From Planctomycetales bacterium (GTDB lineage Bacteria; Planctomycetota; Phycisphaerae; SM23-33): DNA of 10,539 nucleotides. Numbering within the stretch: the stretch's first letter is position 1; every line of letters starts with the position of its first letter. This document shows positions 1 to 6,510 of the stretch, one piece after another. Under the pieces are notes generated by a model. That model ran no database searches and was not told the origin of the DNA. It saw only the letters and a list, made by a program, of their open reading frames with translations. The stretch covers positions 1-10,539 of the forward strand of contig DAOWOP010000089.1 of assembly GCA_030642005.1 (NCBI GenBank), in the 5' to 3' direction. Both the position numbers and the translations under genes were made by a program.

Positions 1-16
1 AATCGCAAAATAGGTT

Positions 17-56
17 AGCGTCCCCTATTTTCCCTATTTTCCTATTTTCCAAATAG
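17..56. repeat. GTCCCC/TATT repeat string, left copy
   Basis: Low-complexity intergenic DNA in which short pieces such as gtcccctattttcc and cctattttcc recur with slight changes. Related strings (cgtatcccctattt, gcgtccccgtattcccc) reappear at about 1198-1275, on the other side of the 279-aa gene. Together they look like degenerate copies of a dispersed genomic repeat. No coding signal is seen in 1-178 apart from this repeat; the stretch 57-178 shows nothing recognisable and no clear terminator for the gene that ends at 179. Confidence 0.55.
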
Positions 57-178
57 CCTCACGGCGATCCTTCGAACGCCGGGACATCTTCACTTTTCAT
101 CCTGGCCGGAGTTTTCGGTAGGGACATGCCGTTATTTTATCCGAATTCCAAGCCGAAATTCCCCTCAAAAATCATCGT

Positions 179-1018
179 TCACTTTCGCTGGTCCACTTCA
201 CCGGCCCGGCGCAAAATTTCCACGATCGGCTGAGGTGTATGGATTGTTTTCATTTTGTAAACCATTCGCGACGAATCATGGGAGTGAACAGTAAGAATGG
301 TCTCGCATCTCACGCCACTAAAAGGATGTTCCCCAGACTTGTCGATTGGAGACTTAAGGTCGTTACTGGCTTCCATATAGTGGTACGCGTCAAACATTAT
401 CTGGCCATTTTCTACGCGGGCGTTTTTAATCTCTATTCGCCAGGTATCATTCGCCGGCACGGCTATATTTATGCTGCCCTCCGGTCCAGAAGAGATGACA
501 TAAACAGATTCGCCTTCATCATCTACCCATGTACCTATAAATTTGGATAGATCGCCAACGTCGCCTGTGATTCTTCCGCTGGCTGGCTGATCGTGGGCAC
601 TGATGATCTTTTTCCAATCTGGTAGATTCTGGGGACGGTCCCACACCACGATCATATCCCTTGTTCCTGGCTCGTAGCCCTGCATCATGACATCAGTATG
701 ATCCGGAAACGCCGCTCGTAACTCCTCCCACAGACGCCGTGATTTCAGCGATGGCACGGAGATATGTAGCAAAGGAAACTCTCGACGTTCAAAATAACCA
801 AGTGCCACAAGAGAATCTCTGTGTTTTTCGTAGGCTTCGATCGATTCCCTTTGTTTAGGATTGCCAGGATCGACTTTTCGGGCCTGGGCTAAAGAAGCCC
901 TCATTCGATTCTGATGATAGGCCACAGCGAGCTCTTTGTGAAATATCACGACAAACGCAACCAAGCACAACAGCAACCCTCCAATGGTAAGCACTGCGAC
1001 CTTGCGAAATTTTGACAT
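179..1018 (-). CDS. Membrane-anchored hypothetical protein (279 aa)
   Basis: No family is recognised. The start is well supported: GAGGAG lies 8 nt before the ATG at 1018. The N-terminus has a short basic stretch (MSKFRK) and then one strongly hydrophobic segment at about residues 7-27. This reads as an uncleaved signal anchor placing the rest outside the cytoplasmic membrane. The next part, to about residue 75, is charged and probably helical, and the remainder is a mixed soluble region. One part (SKFIGTWVDDEGESVYVIS) resembles the opening of a lipocalin-like or TIGR03067-type beta-barrel, where a GTW motif is followed by strands; this is only a resemblance. The gene stands alone between repeat-rich stretches, and base composition is lower in GC than the large gene at 2423-5077. 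The function is unknown. Confidence 0.8.
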   Translation of the reverse strand: MSKFRKVAVLTIGGLLLCLVAFVVIFHKELAVAYHQNRMRASLAQARKVDPGNPKQRESIEAYEKHRDSLVALGYFERREFPLLHISVPSLKSRRLWEELRAAFPDHTDVMMQGYEPGTRDMIVVWDRPQNLPDWKKIISAHDQPASGRITGDVGDLSKFIGTWVDDEGESVYVISSGPEGSINIAVPANDTWRIEIKNARVENGQIMFDAYHYMEASNDLKSPIDKSGEHPFSGVRCETILTVHSHDSSRMVYKMKTIHTPQPIVEILRRAGEVDQRK

Positions 1019-1048
1019 TTTCCATTCTCCTCAAGCAAGCGCCTGACA

Positions 1049-1087
1049 TGTTATCTGGGCTTATCTGCATTATCTGGATTATCTGGG
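1049..1087. repeat. Short tandem repeats of ttatctgg type
   Basis: About four imperfect 9-10 bp units (ttatctggg, cttatctgca, ttatctgga, ttatctggg) lie in tandem just upstream of the 279-aa gene. They run directly into the left arm of the inverted repeat at 1079-1146, whose arms begin and end with the same ttatctgg sequence. This suggests the array grew by slippage from the edge of that element. Confidence 0.6.
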
Positions 1088-1146
1088 GACACAATACCAA
1101 TTTCCGAGGTCCAAGTCCACAAAATCAGTATTGTGTCCCCAGATAA
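1079..1146. repeat. 19-bp perfect inverted repeat with GTGTCCCC core (REP-like)
   Basis: The left arm 1079-1097 (ttatctggggacacaatac) is the exact reverse complement of 1128-1146, leaving a 30-nt central spacer. The element would form a long hairpin in RNA from either strand. It has no T-run, so it is not a standard intrinsic terminator. Palindromes with ggggacacaata arms look like dispersed intergenic elements of the kind described for REP sequences; that link is from memory of similar genomes and is not shown here. Small ORFs across it are repeat-encoded and not counted as genes. Confidence 0.8.
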
Positions 1147-1197
1147 ACGTTGCACTTGCGGTGTGAATTCGCCTACTTTGTGCGCCCGGAATAACAT

Positions 1198-1275
1198 CCC
1201 GTATTTTCCCCGTCCACGTATCCCCTATTTCAAGCGTCCCCGTATTCCCCCTTATTCCCGTTCCCTTATTCCCCG
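1198..1275. repeat. GTCCCC/TATTCCC repeat string, right copy
   Basis: A run of related 10-14 bp pieces (cccgtattttcccc, cgtatcccctattt, gcgtccccgtattccccc, ttattcccgttccc, ttattccccgcc). It matches the style of 17-56. It reaches into the 3' end of the metallopeptidase gene, so the last residues of that protein (GIRERE) are encoded by repeat DNA. Confidence 0.6.
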
Positions 1276-2382
1276 CCACTTTGCTGGAAGCCGGGCATAG
1301 CCGTCAAGCAGACTGACACGGGTGTCGTATTCGGCCTTTAGTTCACCCGTAAGTTTGACTAATTGGTCGGCAAATACTGGTGGTAGTGCCAGACGACGAC
1401 CGGGCAGGCGGAGCCTTTCCCAGAGATGTTCGATCATCCGCAATGGCTCTACGATCACTTCTTGCAGATTCCTAAGATCGGCCAGTTGCTCCACACATGC
1501 CCATGCGAAACTCCACGATACAGCACTATTGCATCGAACAGCCGGGTGCGGATGAGAGTCGCCCATGCTTGCGGGAAAGTCTCCGTCCCTTTCGAGTACA
1601 CGGAAAAGGACGCCAATCGCGAAGGCGTAAGCCATTATTGCTGCATCCTTGGAGCTCACACCAGGCCAACAGAATGTCTCACTCCAAGATTCATGTGTTC
1701 CCTGCCAGAAGGTCACGATGCCGTCAACGTGGGCCGCGAAGAAATCGGCGTCAATCTCGAGAACTTGTCTTAGCACCATATTGCGCATTTCCACGGGGGA
1801 GTTGGCCTCAGACATTTGGGATTGGCCCAACCGGTGGCTACTCAATTCGAGATGCCCTCCAAGGACGTGACCCAATTCGTGAAAGATGATAAATTCCAGA
1901 GCCAAATCCGCAAGCATCATTGCGAAAGCCATTCGTTCTTCATCTGCTGGAAAATAACACACGCATGCACTTTGCCCATCGGTCATAGGCCAGGGCGGCA
2001 AACCATCCTCAAAGGGGCCTTTGGGCTCCTTTTTACCATATGGGTTGCCCACATGGGGGAAGCAATCTGGACAGCAGAAAAGGGCCGACATAGTGCCATA
2101 TATCTTCGCAATGGTCCCTAATGTGATAAAGACATAATCGGCCTCATCACCAGAAACTGCTTGCGCATTGACTTCTTCAGATCGCACAAACTCGACGTGT
2201 AATGCCCTGTCCTTCCACTGATTATGCATGTGCGCACGTAGCCCATTCACAAGCTCGCTGGCAACATCCCGGAGGTACGACAATTGTTTATCCCACAGTT
2301 TTAGCGGTTCACGTGGGTCCAATAGTCCGCCAAAAGGAGCAGCCAGCGTGTGGAGTTCCGTGTTGTGCCGCGGTTCGTCCAT
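1252..2382 (-). CDS. Zinc metallopeptidase, HELGH, M48/U49-like (376 aa)
   Basis: A probable zincin-type protease, likely cytoplasmic: no signal peptide, and only one hydrophobic stretch just before the active site, as is usual in this fold. Visible motifs: HELGH at 168-172 (two zinc-binding His and the catalytic Glu); a further His in GGH at 177; LEIDAD at 208-213, which fits the third-ligand helix of M48-like enzymes (E209 or D213); and HPHPAVRC at 277-284, like the HPP/HPS-x-x-R segment after the active site in M48 and Lit-type proteins. Between residues 103 and 142 lies an insertion with C103, C104, C107, H110, C140 and C142 that could bind a second zinc. The phage-exclusion protease Lit (U49, cleaves EF-Tu) shares this layout at about 300 aa, but the assignment to U49 rather than another M48-like group is tentative. 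The ATG at 2382 has a weak GAGGGTGG site. Confidence 0.8.
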   Translation of the reverse strand: MDEPRHNTELHTLAAPFGGLLDPREPLKLWDKQLSYLRDVASELVNGLRAHMHNQWKDRALHVEFVRSEEVNAQAVSGDEADYVFITLGTIAKIYGTMSALFCCPDCFPHVGNPYGKKEPKGPFEDGLPPWPMTDGQSACVCYFPADEERMAFAMMLADLALEFIIFHELGHVLGGHLELSSHRLGQSQMSEANSPVEMRNMVLRQVLEIDADFFAAHVDGIVTFWQGTHESWSETFCWPGVSSKDAAIMAYAFAIGVLFRVLERDGDFPASMGDSHPHPAVRCNSAVSWSFAWACVEQLADLRNLQEVIVEPLRMIEHLWERLRLPGRRLALPPVFADQLVKLTGELKAEYDTRVSLLDGYARLPAKWRGIRERE

Positions 2383-2405
2383 GTACCACCCTCAGTTTTA
2401 TAAGG

Positions 2406-2420
2406 TGGGACTTCGTCCCA
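2406..2420. other. Small hairpin between two minus-strand genes
   Basis: TGGGAC (2406-2411) and GTCCCA (2415-2420) pair around a 3-nt loop, 2 nt after the stop codon of the upstream gene at 2423 and 24 nt before the metallopeptidase ATG. No T-run follows on the minus strand, so it is more likely an mRNA processing or stability hairpin, or chance, than a terminator. Confidence 0.4.
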
Positions 2421-2422
2421 GC

Positions 2423-5077
2423 TTACCTACTGCGTATCTTCAATCGTGCCTCGATTTGCCTGATGAGTCTGACGGCCTGGCTCTTGACTGGGGTGTCCAG
2501 CGGCAGGATGTACTCGTTCAGTATATCGGCGGCGGCCTGGTATTTGCCCAGTTGTTCGTAAAGCAGGGCAAGGTATATTACCGGTTCCGGTCTGGTCGCC
2601 TCGGCGCGTGAGGCCAAAAGCAATGCGTCTTCAGCGGCGGCGAAATCGCCGTCGACCCAGCCGCACAAACCAAGACGCATCCGCACATCCCAATTTTCCT
2701 GATTGCCGACCGATTCATACATCTTCTGCGCCTTTTCGGCAAGGCCCTTGCGGAGGTACAGGTCGCCGAGGAGGAGTCGGCCCTGGCGGGGAAGGTTTTT
2801 CCCGGCTGATTCCAGTTCCTTTACCGCGCGGTTGATAAGCCCGACATCCCTTCGCAGCAGCAGCAATGCCCGCATGTCAGGCGTCAGGCCGGCTGAATTG
2901 AGGCGGAATTGCCCGGCGGTAATTTCGGCGGTCCGGCGGGCAGCATGGAGCGAATCGCGGAACTGAAGGTTCGACCGCCCCGGATGCCAACGTTTGGGGA
3001 TCGGGAGGTTGTCCAGGTACTCGCCGATGGCCTCGGCGGCGGCGTCTATCTGCCGGGCCTGTTTCAGTATCCTCACCCGCACAAGCGCATACTCGCGAGC
3101 CTGTTTGCTCTGAAGGTCCGTCAGGTCCGTCTTCTCAAGCAGCGCCAGCGCACGGGCCAGGTTGGGATCAACCGGCAGATTCCTTTCCGGCTCGATGTCG
3201 TAGAGTTCCCCCTGCCGACGGTGTGCTTCAGCCGGCAGGCCCGCACGCGAGATCGGTTCGGCAAAGCCCAGCCGCTCCGCCACTGCCAGGTAGCGAATCG
3301 CCAGGTCGTCCATTCCGAGGCTGAAGAATACCGCTCCGGCGTTCCAGTGGGCAGGCGGGACGTTTTGGCGATACCATCGCCGGGTTGTTTCGGTGCCGGG
3401 CAGTAACCCATCTGTCGATTCCGGCATCAGCGGCTTATCGAACTGCTCCACGTTGGCCGGCGGGAGTTTTTCTTCGGCGTGCCATTTTCTCAGGAGTCGG
3501 GCGTTCTTTTCGCCCGGCATCGGCAGGCGTGCGAAGCAGACGCCCGCGCGGTCGATGTAAATCAGTCTGAACCGCTCGGATTCGTTCAAGGCCCGGATAT
3601 GCCGTGTGTCGTCGAATCGAACCACGACAAAGCGGACGGTTGGCGGCAGCGGCGTTTCGTCGGTATCGTCGGCCCAGTCCGGCGACAGCATGTTCCTGCC
3701 GATTTCCTGGAGCCTCTCGAGTTTGGCCGGTGGGTGGACCTCAAGCCGCCCGTCCATCCAGACCCGCCGGCGGGGGTAACTGTGATAGATGAACGTCCCG
3801 CCGTCGCCGAAATCCAGCGTCAGGACGTCCCCGGACAGTTCGGACCGTCCCAGCCACCGGGCCATATCGACCGGATGCAGCCCATCGACCAATCCCAGGC
3901 CGAAGCGGCACGCCTGTCGGCCCTGCCAGCGATAAATGGTTTCCGTGGCGTATCCCGCCGCCGTTGCCGCCAGCAGGCCGAACATTATTACCGAGGCGAC
4001 CTTGCCCGCCTTTCGCCATGCCGGCCGCTCGCGGATTGCTTCGCCGCCGTGGACTGCCAGGAGGAACCCGGCCGGGATGCAGAACAGCGCCACGTTCCGC
4101 ACAGCCATCACAGCCAGGGCGCCGAACCCCAGATACCAGAGTATGTGCCCGACCGGTACCGATTTCCGGCGTGCTCGCATTGCCTCCAGCGCCGCGGCGG
4201 CAAGTATCAGACCCGTTATCACCGAAACGTTCTTGAAGATGTCGGTCCTGTATGTCGGGCAGAACTCCGAGACGCCGAGGCTGTACATCGCCTGCTGACC
4301 GGTAACTCGCGTTCGCAGCAGCAGCGGGTGCAGTGCAGCCTCTATCGGCCAGGGACTGATCAGGCACGCCGCCGTTGCGATGATAATCGGCAGCAGCACT
4401 TTCCCGGTCGCCAACGCCCCGGCAGTATCCCGCCGGAGCACCCGGTCGATGAGCGCTCCGATTACCATTGCCCACGTGGCTGCGACGCCCACGAAAAACA
4501 AACCGTGCATGTTGACCCAGACGATGTTAATCGGCACCAGCCACCATAATCGCTTCGGCGAGCCGCCCCGGCGGACAGATTCGACCAGCACCAGCGTCGC
4601 TATAAGGAACAGGAACGTGAATATCTCAGGCCTGACGCGCGCGCGGTCCTCGATGCCGATGATGATCGCCAGCGCGGCGAACATCAGCATCGCCGGGCCG
4701 CTGCGCTTCCGCAGCCAAATCGCAAAGACCGCTATAGCGCCGGCGAAGACGCACATCTTCAGGACCACCAGTCCGGCCCATCCGCCGAGCCGGTGCACCG
4801 CTGCGACGATTACCTGAAAGCCCCAATGGACGTTGACCCACCTGCCGGGTGCCTGGCCGGGCGTGTCGGCGGCGGTGAAAGGATCGTGATCGAGGATGCG
4901 GAAATTTTCGAGCATCCACTGCCCGCTCTTGAGGTGCCAGAAGGTGTCGAAGTTGCGGACCTTGTTGCACGCAACAACAGCCGTCAGGGCGATCAGCGCC
5001 CCGACGGCGATGTTCCGCCACAGTGGCCGCCCCGCGGATTGATTCGACAAATCAGTTACGTCGCGTCCCGTCGGCAT
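2423..5077 (-). CDS. GT-C-like polytopic membrane protein with C-terminal TPR repeats (884 aa)
   Basis: A large integral membrane protein, probably a lipid-linked-sugar glycosyltransferase of the GT-C fold or a relative. The first ~385 residues hold about ten hydrophobic segments. Before the second comes FDTFWHLKSGQW (about 43-54), then HDPFT (64-68) and VNVHWGFQV. This pattern (Asp-x-x-Trp-His-Leu-x-x-Gly, then D-P-F, then W-x-x-x-W/H) recurs in planctomycete GT-C-like proteins, where the acidic residue follows TM1. VNMHG at 188-192 also fits. Residues ~400-525 form a soluble domain ending in FRLIYIDRAGVCFAR. From about 565 on, helical pairs such as WNAGAVFFSLGMDDLAIRYL, LLLGDLYLRKGLAEKAQKMY and VIYLALLYEQLGKYQAAADI are TPR-like. 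The start is uncertain: ATG 5077 is chosen, but an in-frame TTG at 5128, 6 nt after the DUF2283 stop, would add 17 residues. Neither has a strong ribosome site. The gene is GC-rich. No acceptor or product can be named. Confidence 0.85.
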   Translation of the reverse strand: MPTGRDVTDLSNQSAGRPLWRNIAVGALIALTAVVACNKVRNFDTFWHLKSGQWMLENFRILDHDPFTAADTPGQAPGRWVNVHWGFQVIVAAVHRLGGWAGLVVLKMCVFAGAIAVFAIWLRKRSGPAMLMFAALAIIIGIEDRARVRPEIFTFLFLIATLVLVESVRRGGSPKRLWWLVPINIVWVNMHGLFFVGVAATWAMVIGALIDRVLRRDTAGALATGKVLLPIIIATAACLISPWPIEAALHPLLLRTRVTGQQAMYSLGVSEFCPTYRTDIFKNVSVITGLILAAAALEAMRARRKSVPVGHILWYLGFGALAVMAVRNVALFCIPAGFLLAVHGGEAIRERPAWRKAGKVASVIMFGLLAATAAGYATETIYRWQGRQACRFGLGLVDGLHPVDMARWLGRSELSGDVLTLDFGDGGTFIYHSYPRRRVWMDGRLEVHPPAKLERLQEIGRNMLSPDWADDTDETPLPPTVRFVVVRFDDTRHIRALNESERFRLIYIDRAGVCFARLPMPGEKNARLLRKWHAEEKLPPANVEQFDKPLMPESTDGLLPGTETTRRWYRQNVPPAHWNAGAVFFSLGMDDLAIRYLAVAERLGFAEPISRAGLPAEAHRRQGELYDIEPERNLPVDPNLARALALLEKTDLTDLQSKQAREYALVRVRILKQARQIDAAAEAIGEYLDNLPIPKRWHPGRSNLQFRDSLHAARRTAEITAGQFRLNSAGLTPDMRALLLLRRDVGLINRAVKELESAGKNLPRQGRLLLGDLYLRKGLAEKAQKMYESVGNQENWDVRMRLGLCGWVDGDFAAAEDALLLASRAEATRPEPVIYLALLYEQLGKYQAAADILNEYILPLDTPVKSQAVRLIRQIEARLKIRSR

Positions 5078-5134
5078 GGCATGAATGTATCGCAGGATTC
5101 GACGGGTGGCAAGCGCGGCACCATGCAACCATCG

Positions 5135-5350
5135 CTATCCGACCTTGACGGTCTTCATCGGCAGAGAAACCGTCTCGAGTAATGACAGGTCCAGTTTCGT
5201 GCTGGCATGGTCGATGTCAATCCCCACAAGGTTTCCGTTCTCGTCAAGATCGATTACCACCCCATCGGCGACTTCGACGGAGTTGACGCTGACATGTTCA
5301 CTCATGTCGATATAAAGCGAATCGGTTTCGGGATAATATTTAATCTTCAT
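5135..5350 (-). CDS. DUF2283 domain protein (71 aa), probable partner of upstream gene
   Basis: A complete small DUF2283 protein. It shows the family's start (MKIKYYPETDSLYI), then VEVADGVVIDLDENGNLVGI (27-46) and DIDHAS, which together fill the domain. The protein is acidic and has no membrane segment. The ATG at 5350 has GGAG 6 nt upstream, inside the end of the preceding gene, and the two genes overlap by 11 nt, so they are translationally coupled. In many genomes DUF2283 genes sit next to small DUF4258- or BrnT-like genes and are suspected antitoxins; whether this pair acts that way is inference. The stop lies 6 nt before the longest start of the large membrane gene, so all three may share a transcript. 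Confidence 0.9.
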   Translation of the reverse strand: MKIKYYPETDSLYIDMSEHVSVNSVEVADGVVIDLDENGNLVGIDIDHASTKLDLSLLETVSLPMKTVKVG

Positions 5351-5609
5351 CTTTTGCTCCAGGCCGCTTATCCCTGACCGGAAAACGACGGTCAGGAAAA
5401 GCGTTGTGGACGGTTTTTCCGTCTTCCAGGGTTACCACCCGCAGAGCCGTTCCGCCCAAGGCTTCTACGAAGCCCCAAAAACGGATACGCCCGTCCGGCT
5501 GAACTTCTCGACGCTCCGGTGCGTTCAGTACCGATTCTATCTGTTCGGTTTGAAGATAAGGTCGTTTTCGCAGCACCTGTTCTCGAAAATAGCGAGTGGT
5601 TTTGAACAA
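5340..5609 (-). CDS. DUF4258-like small protein (89 aa), candidate toxin of a DUF2283 pair
   Basis: A short, basic, soluble protein. Residues 20-80 follow the layout of DUF4258/BrnT-like proteins: a helix (TEQIESVLNAPERREVQPDGRI broken by a turn), then strands FWGFVEAL and TALRVVTLEDGKTVHNAFPDRRF. That order (helix, Per, dGri, LRVV, dg-tv-naf-d) is typical of the ParE/RelE-like fold seen in small ribonuclease toxins, but I see no proven catalytic set. The start is TTG at 5609 with AAGGA 9 nt upstream; an ATG nearer the ribosome site is immediately followed by a stop. Its 3' end overlaps the DUF2283 gene by 11 nt. Together they resemble a type II toxin-antitoxin pair in toxin-first order. Function is inferred from pairing and length only. 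Confidence 0.8.
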   Translation of the reverse strand: MFKTTRYFREQVLRKRPYLQTEQIESVLNAPERREVQPDGRIRFWGFVEALGGTALRVVTLEDGKTVHNAFPDRRFPVRDKRPGAKDED

Positions 5610-5712
5610 AGTATTACATCCTTGTCTTGATCTTCAATGGCAGCGCCTACTGGATTATCGCATTGAAACCGGTGCAATTTCAAGCCCGAACTGATATTCG
5701 GATTGCAATTAG

Positions 5713-5740
5713 TAGTCGGTAGCCCGTAGCCTGTAGCCAG
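5713..5740. repeat. 7-bp tandem repeat array (tagNNNg), 4 units
   Basis: Four heptamers in tandem: tagtcgg, tagcccg, tagcctg, tagccag. Read on the minus strand they are ctggcta, caggcta, cgggcta, ccgacta, the same family as the array at 9474-9508, which lies in the opposite orientation. Such heptamer arrays resemble the short tandemly repeated repetitive sequences known from cyanobacteria. The rest of 5610-5751 shows no gene; it holds the upstream region of the minus-strand small-gene pair. Confidence 0.8.
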
Positions 5741-5751
5741 TCAAAAAAACG

Positions 5752-5947
5752 ATGTTTTGTTCCAAAATTACCGGCTATCCCATTCTTCAAGTACAAGCGC
5801 AAACGCGGCCTCGAATGCCGCTATTGCGGCTGCAAGCACTTACGCGTAATCTACACCCGCCCGACATGGGGCGCCAGAATCATGCGCCGCCGCGAATGCC
5901 GCAACTGCGGAAAGCGGATGACGACGTGGGAGAAGACAAATTTGTAA
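5752..5947 (+). pseudogene. NrdR-like zinc-ribbon small protein, apparently frameshifted
   Basis: The frame ending at the TAA 5945-5947 encodes, from 5783, FFKYKRKRGLECRYCGCKHL and then RVIYTRPTWGARIMRRREC plus RNCGKRMTTWEKTNL. Two CxxC pairs are separated by 23 residues and followed by RRRECxxCGKRxTTxE. This is very close to the N-terminal zinc ribbon of the repressor NrdR, without its ATP-cone. It was probably a DNA- or RNA-binding zinc-ribbon peptide. No ATG, GTG or TTG occurs in this frame between the upstream stop (TAG 5720-5722) and the ribbon. An ATG at 5752 lies in another frame, and removing one A from the AAAA run at 5764-5767 would join it as MFCSKLPAIPFFKYKRKRG, a 64-aa protein. 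So this is a frameshifted gene, a sequencing error, or slippage. It is the only gene on the plus strand between 1 and 10417 that I accept. Confidence 0.65.
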
Positions 5948-5972
5948 GAACTTTCCCAGACATCAGGTCGGT

Positions 5973-6242
5973 CTATAAAAGGGATTTCAGAAATTCTATC
6001 TCGCTTTCCGTCTCATAGATGCGTTCCCGTGCTCTGTTGGCGGAATCATTCAAGGTGGAAATCTTCTCGTCTTTATGGTCGGACCGTGAACGGGGATCCT
6101 CCCCGCTTTCTATAGCATCCATTTCAGACTCAATCTGCGTAATTTCCTCGCGACCCTCGTCGATAGCACGTCGCAAGTCCCAGAGTTCTTGAACAATCCG
6201 TTCTTTCGACCATGTGCCAGCTTTGTCTCTGTCAATTGTCAT
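5973..6242 (-). CDS. Small coiled-coil hypothetical protein (89 aa)
   Basis: No family is recognised. The protein is short, highly charged, Cys-free, and almost entirely helical. From about residue 14 to the end, heptad-like spacing of I, L and V (IVQELWDLRRAIDEGREEI, IESEMDAIESG, then ISTLNDSANRARERIYETE) suggests an antiparallel pair of coiled-coil helices with a turn near GEDPRSRSDHKDE (46-58). The ATG at 6242 has AGGA 10 nt upstream, which is a weak site. It is the last gene of a minus-strand run, 40 nt after the zinc-finger gene. It may be a small adaptor or oligomerisation partner of its neighbours; that is a guess from position. No clear terminator follows before the convergent plus-strand remnant at 5947. 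Confidence 0.65.
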   Translation of the reverse strand: MTIDRDKAGTWSKERIVQELWDLRRAIDEGREEITQIESEMDAIESGEDPRSRSDHKDEKISTLNDSANRARERIYETESEIEFLKSLL

Positions 6243-6282
6243 AAATGGATATTCCTGCTTGTGTTATGTACGAAAATCTTGG

Positions 6283-6510
6283 CTATACGTGACCCTTCCC
6301 ATTACACACCCCGCACTTTACGAGTCCAGAACCCCCACAGTTTTTACATGTATAAGGCGATGGTCCGAACGCTCCCGGCACTATCCTTCCCTGTCCATTG
6401 CAAGTCGGGCACTTAACATGTCCTTTACCATTACATGCTTTGCAAGTTGCCGTGCTTGTACCTCCTTCCGATCTTGTCCTGTCGCTAAGCGCGGACACAA
6501 GAATGACCAA
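6283..6510 (-). CDS. DnaJ-type zinc-finger protein with four CxxCxGxG repeats (75 aa)
   Basis: The protein carries four copies of CxxCxGxG: CKACNGKG (23-30), CPTCNGQG (34-41), CKNCGGSG (55-62) and CGVCNGKG (66-73). This is the central cysteine-rich domain of DnaJ, which binds two zinc ions and unfolded substrate. J-domain and substrate-binding parts are missing, so it is a stand-alone zinc module. The first 22 residues (hydrophobic VILVSAL, then a polar linker) match nothing. The start is doubtful: the TTG at 6510 follows directly after the TGA of the upstream gene (6511-6513) and is in the same frame; a GTG sits four codons later. GGAAGGTGAG precedes the TTG. Without the TGA, this would be the C-terminal domain of the membrane zinc-finger protein, so readthrough or a nonsense split is possible. 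Confidence 0.7.
   Translation of the reverse strand: MVILVSALSDRTRSEGGTSTATCKACNGKGHVKCPTCNGQGRIVPGAFGPSPYTCKNCGGSGLVKCGVCNGKGHV

Noticed and set aside
855..1279. Short minus-strand open frames over the palindrome
   Set aside because: They read through the inverted repeat and the GTCCCC strings; the translations are repeat-encoded (for example NWYCVPR) and lack ribosome sites.
3479..4549. Long plus-strand open frame (356 aa) and several others in 2600-5000
   Set aside because: They mirror the GC-rich minus-strand membrane protein. Their translations are rich in Arg, Pro and Gln with no recognisable motif, while the minus frame has clear membrane segments and TPR-like repeats.
5713..5740. 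Possible CRISPR-like array
   Set aside because: The units are only 7 bp, adjacent without spacers; this is a simple tandem repeat.
5742..5752. AAAAAAAC as a programmed -1 slippery site for the zinc ribbon
   Set aside because: No open frame with a start codon enters it from upstream, since a stop lies at 5720-5722, so ribosomes would not be translating there.
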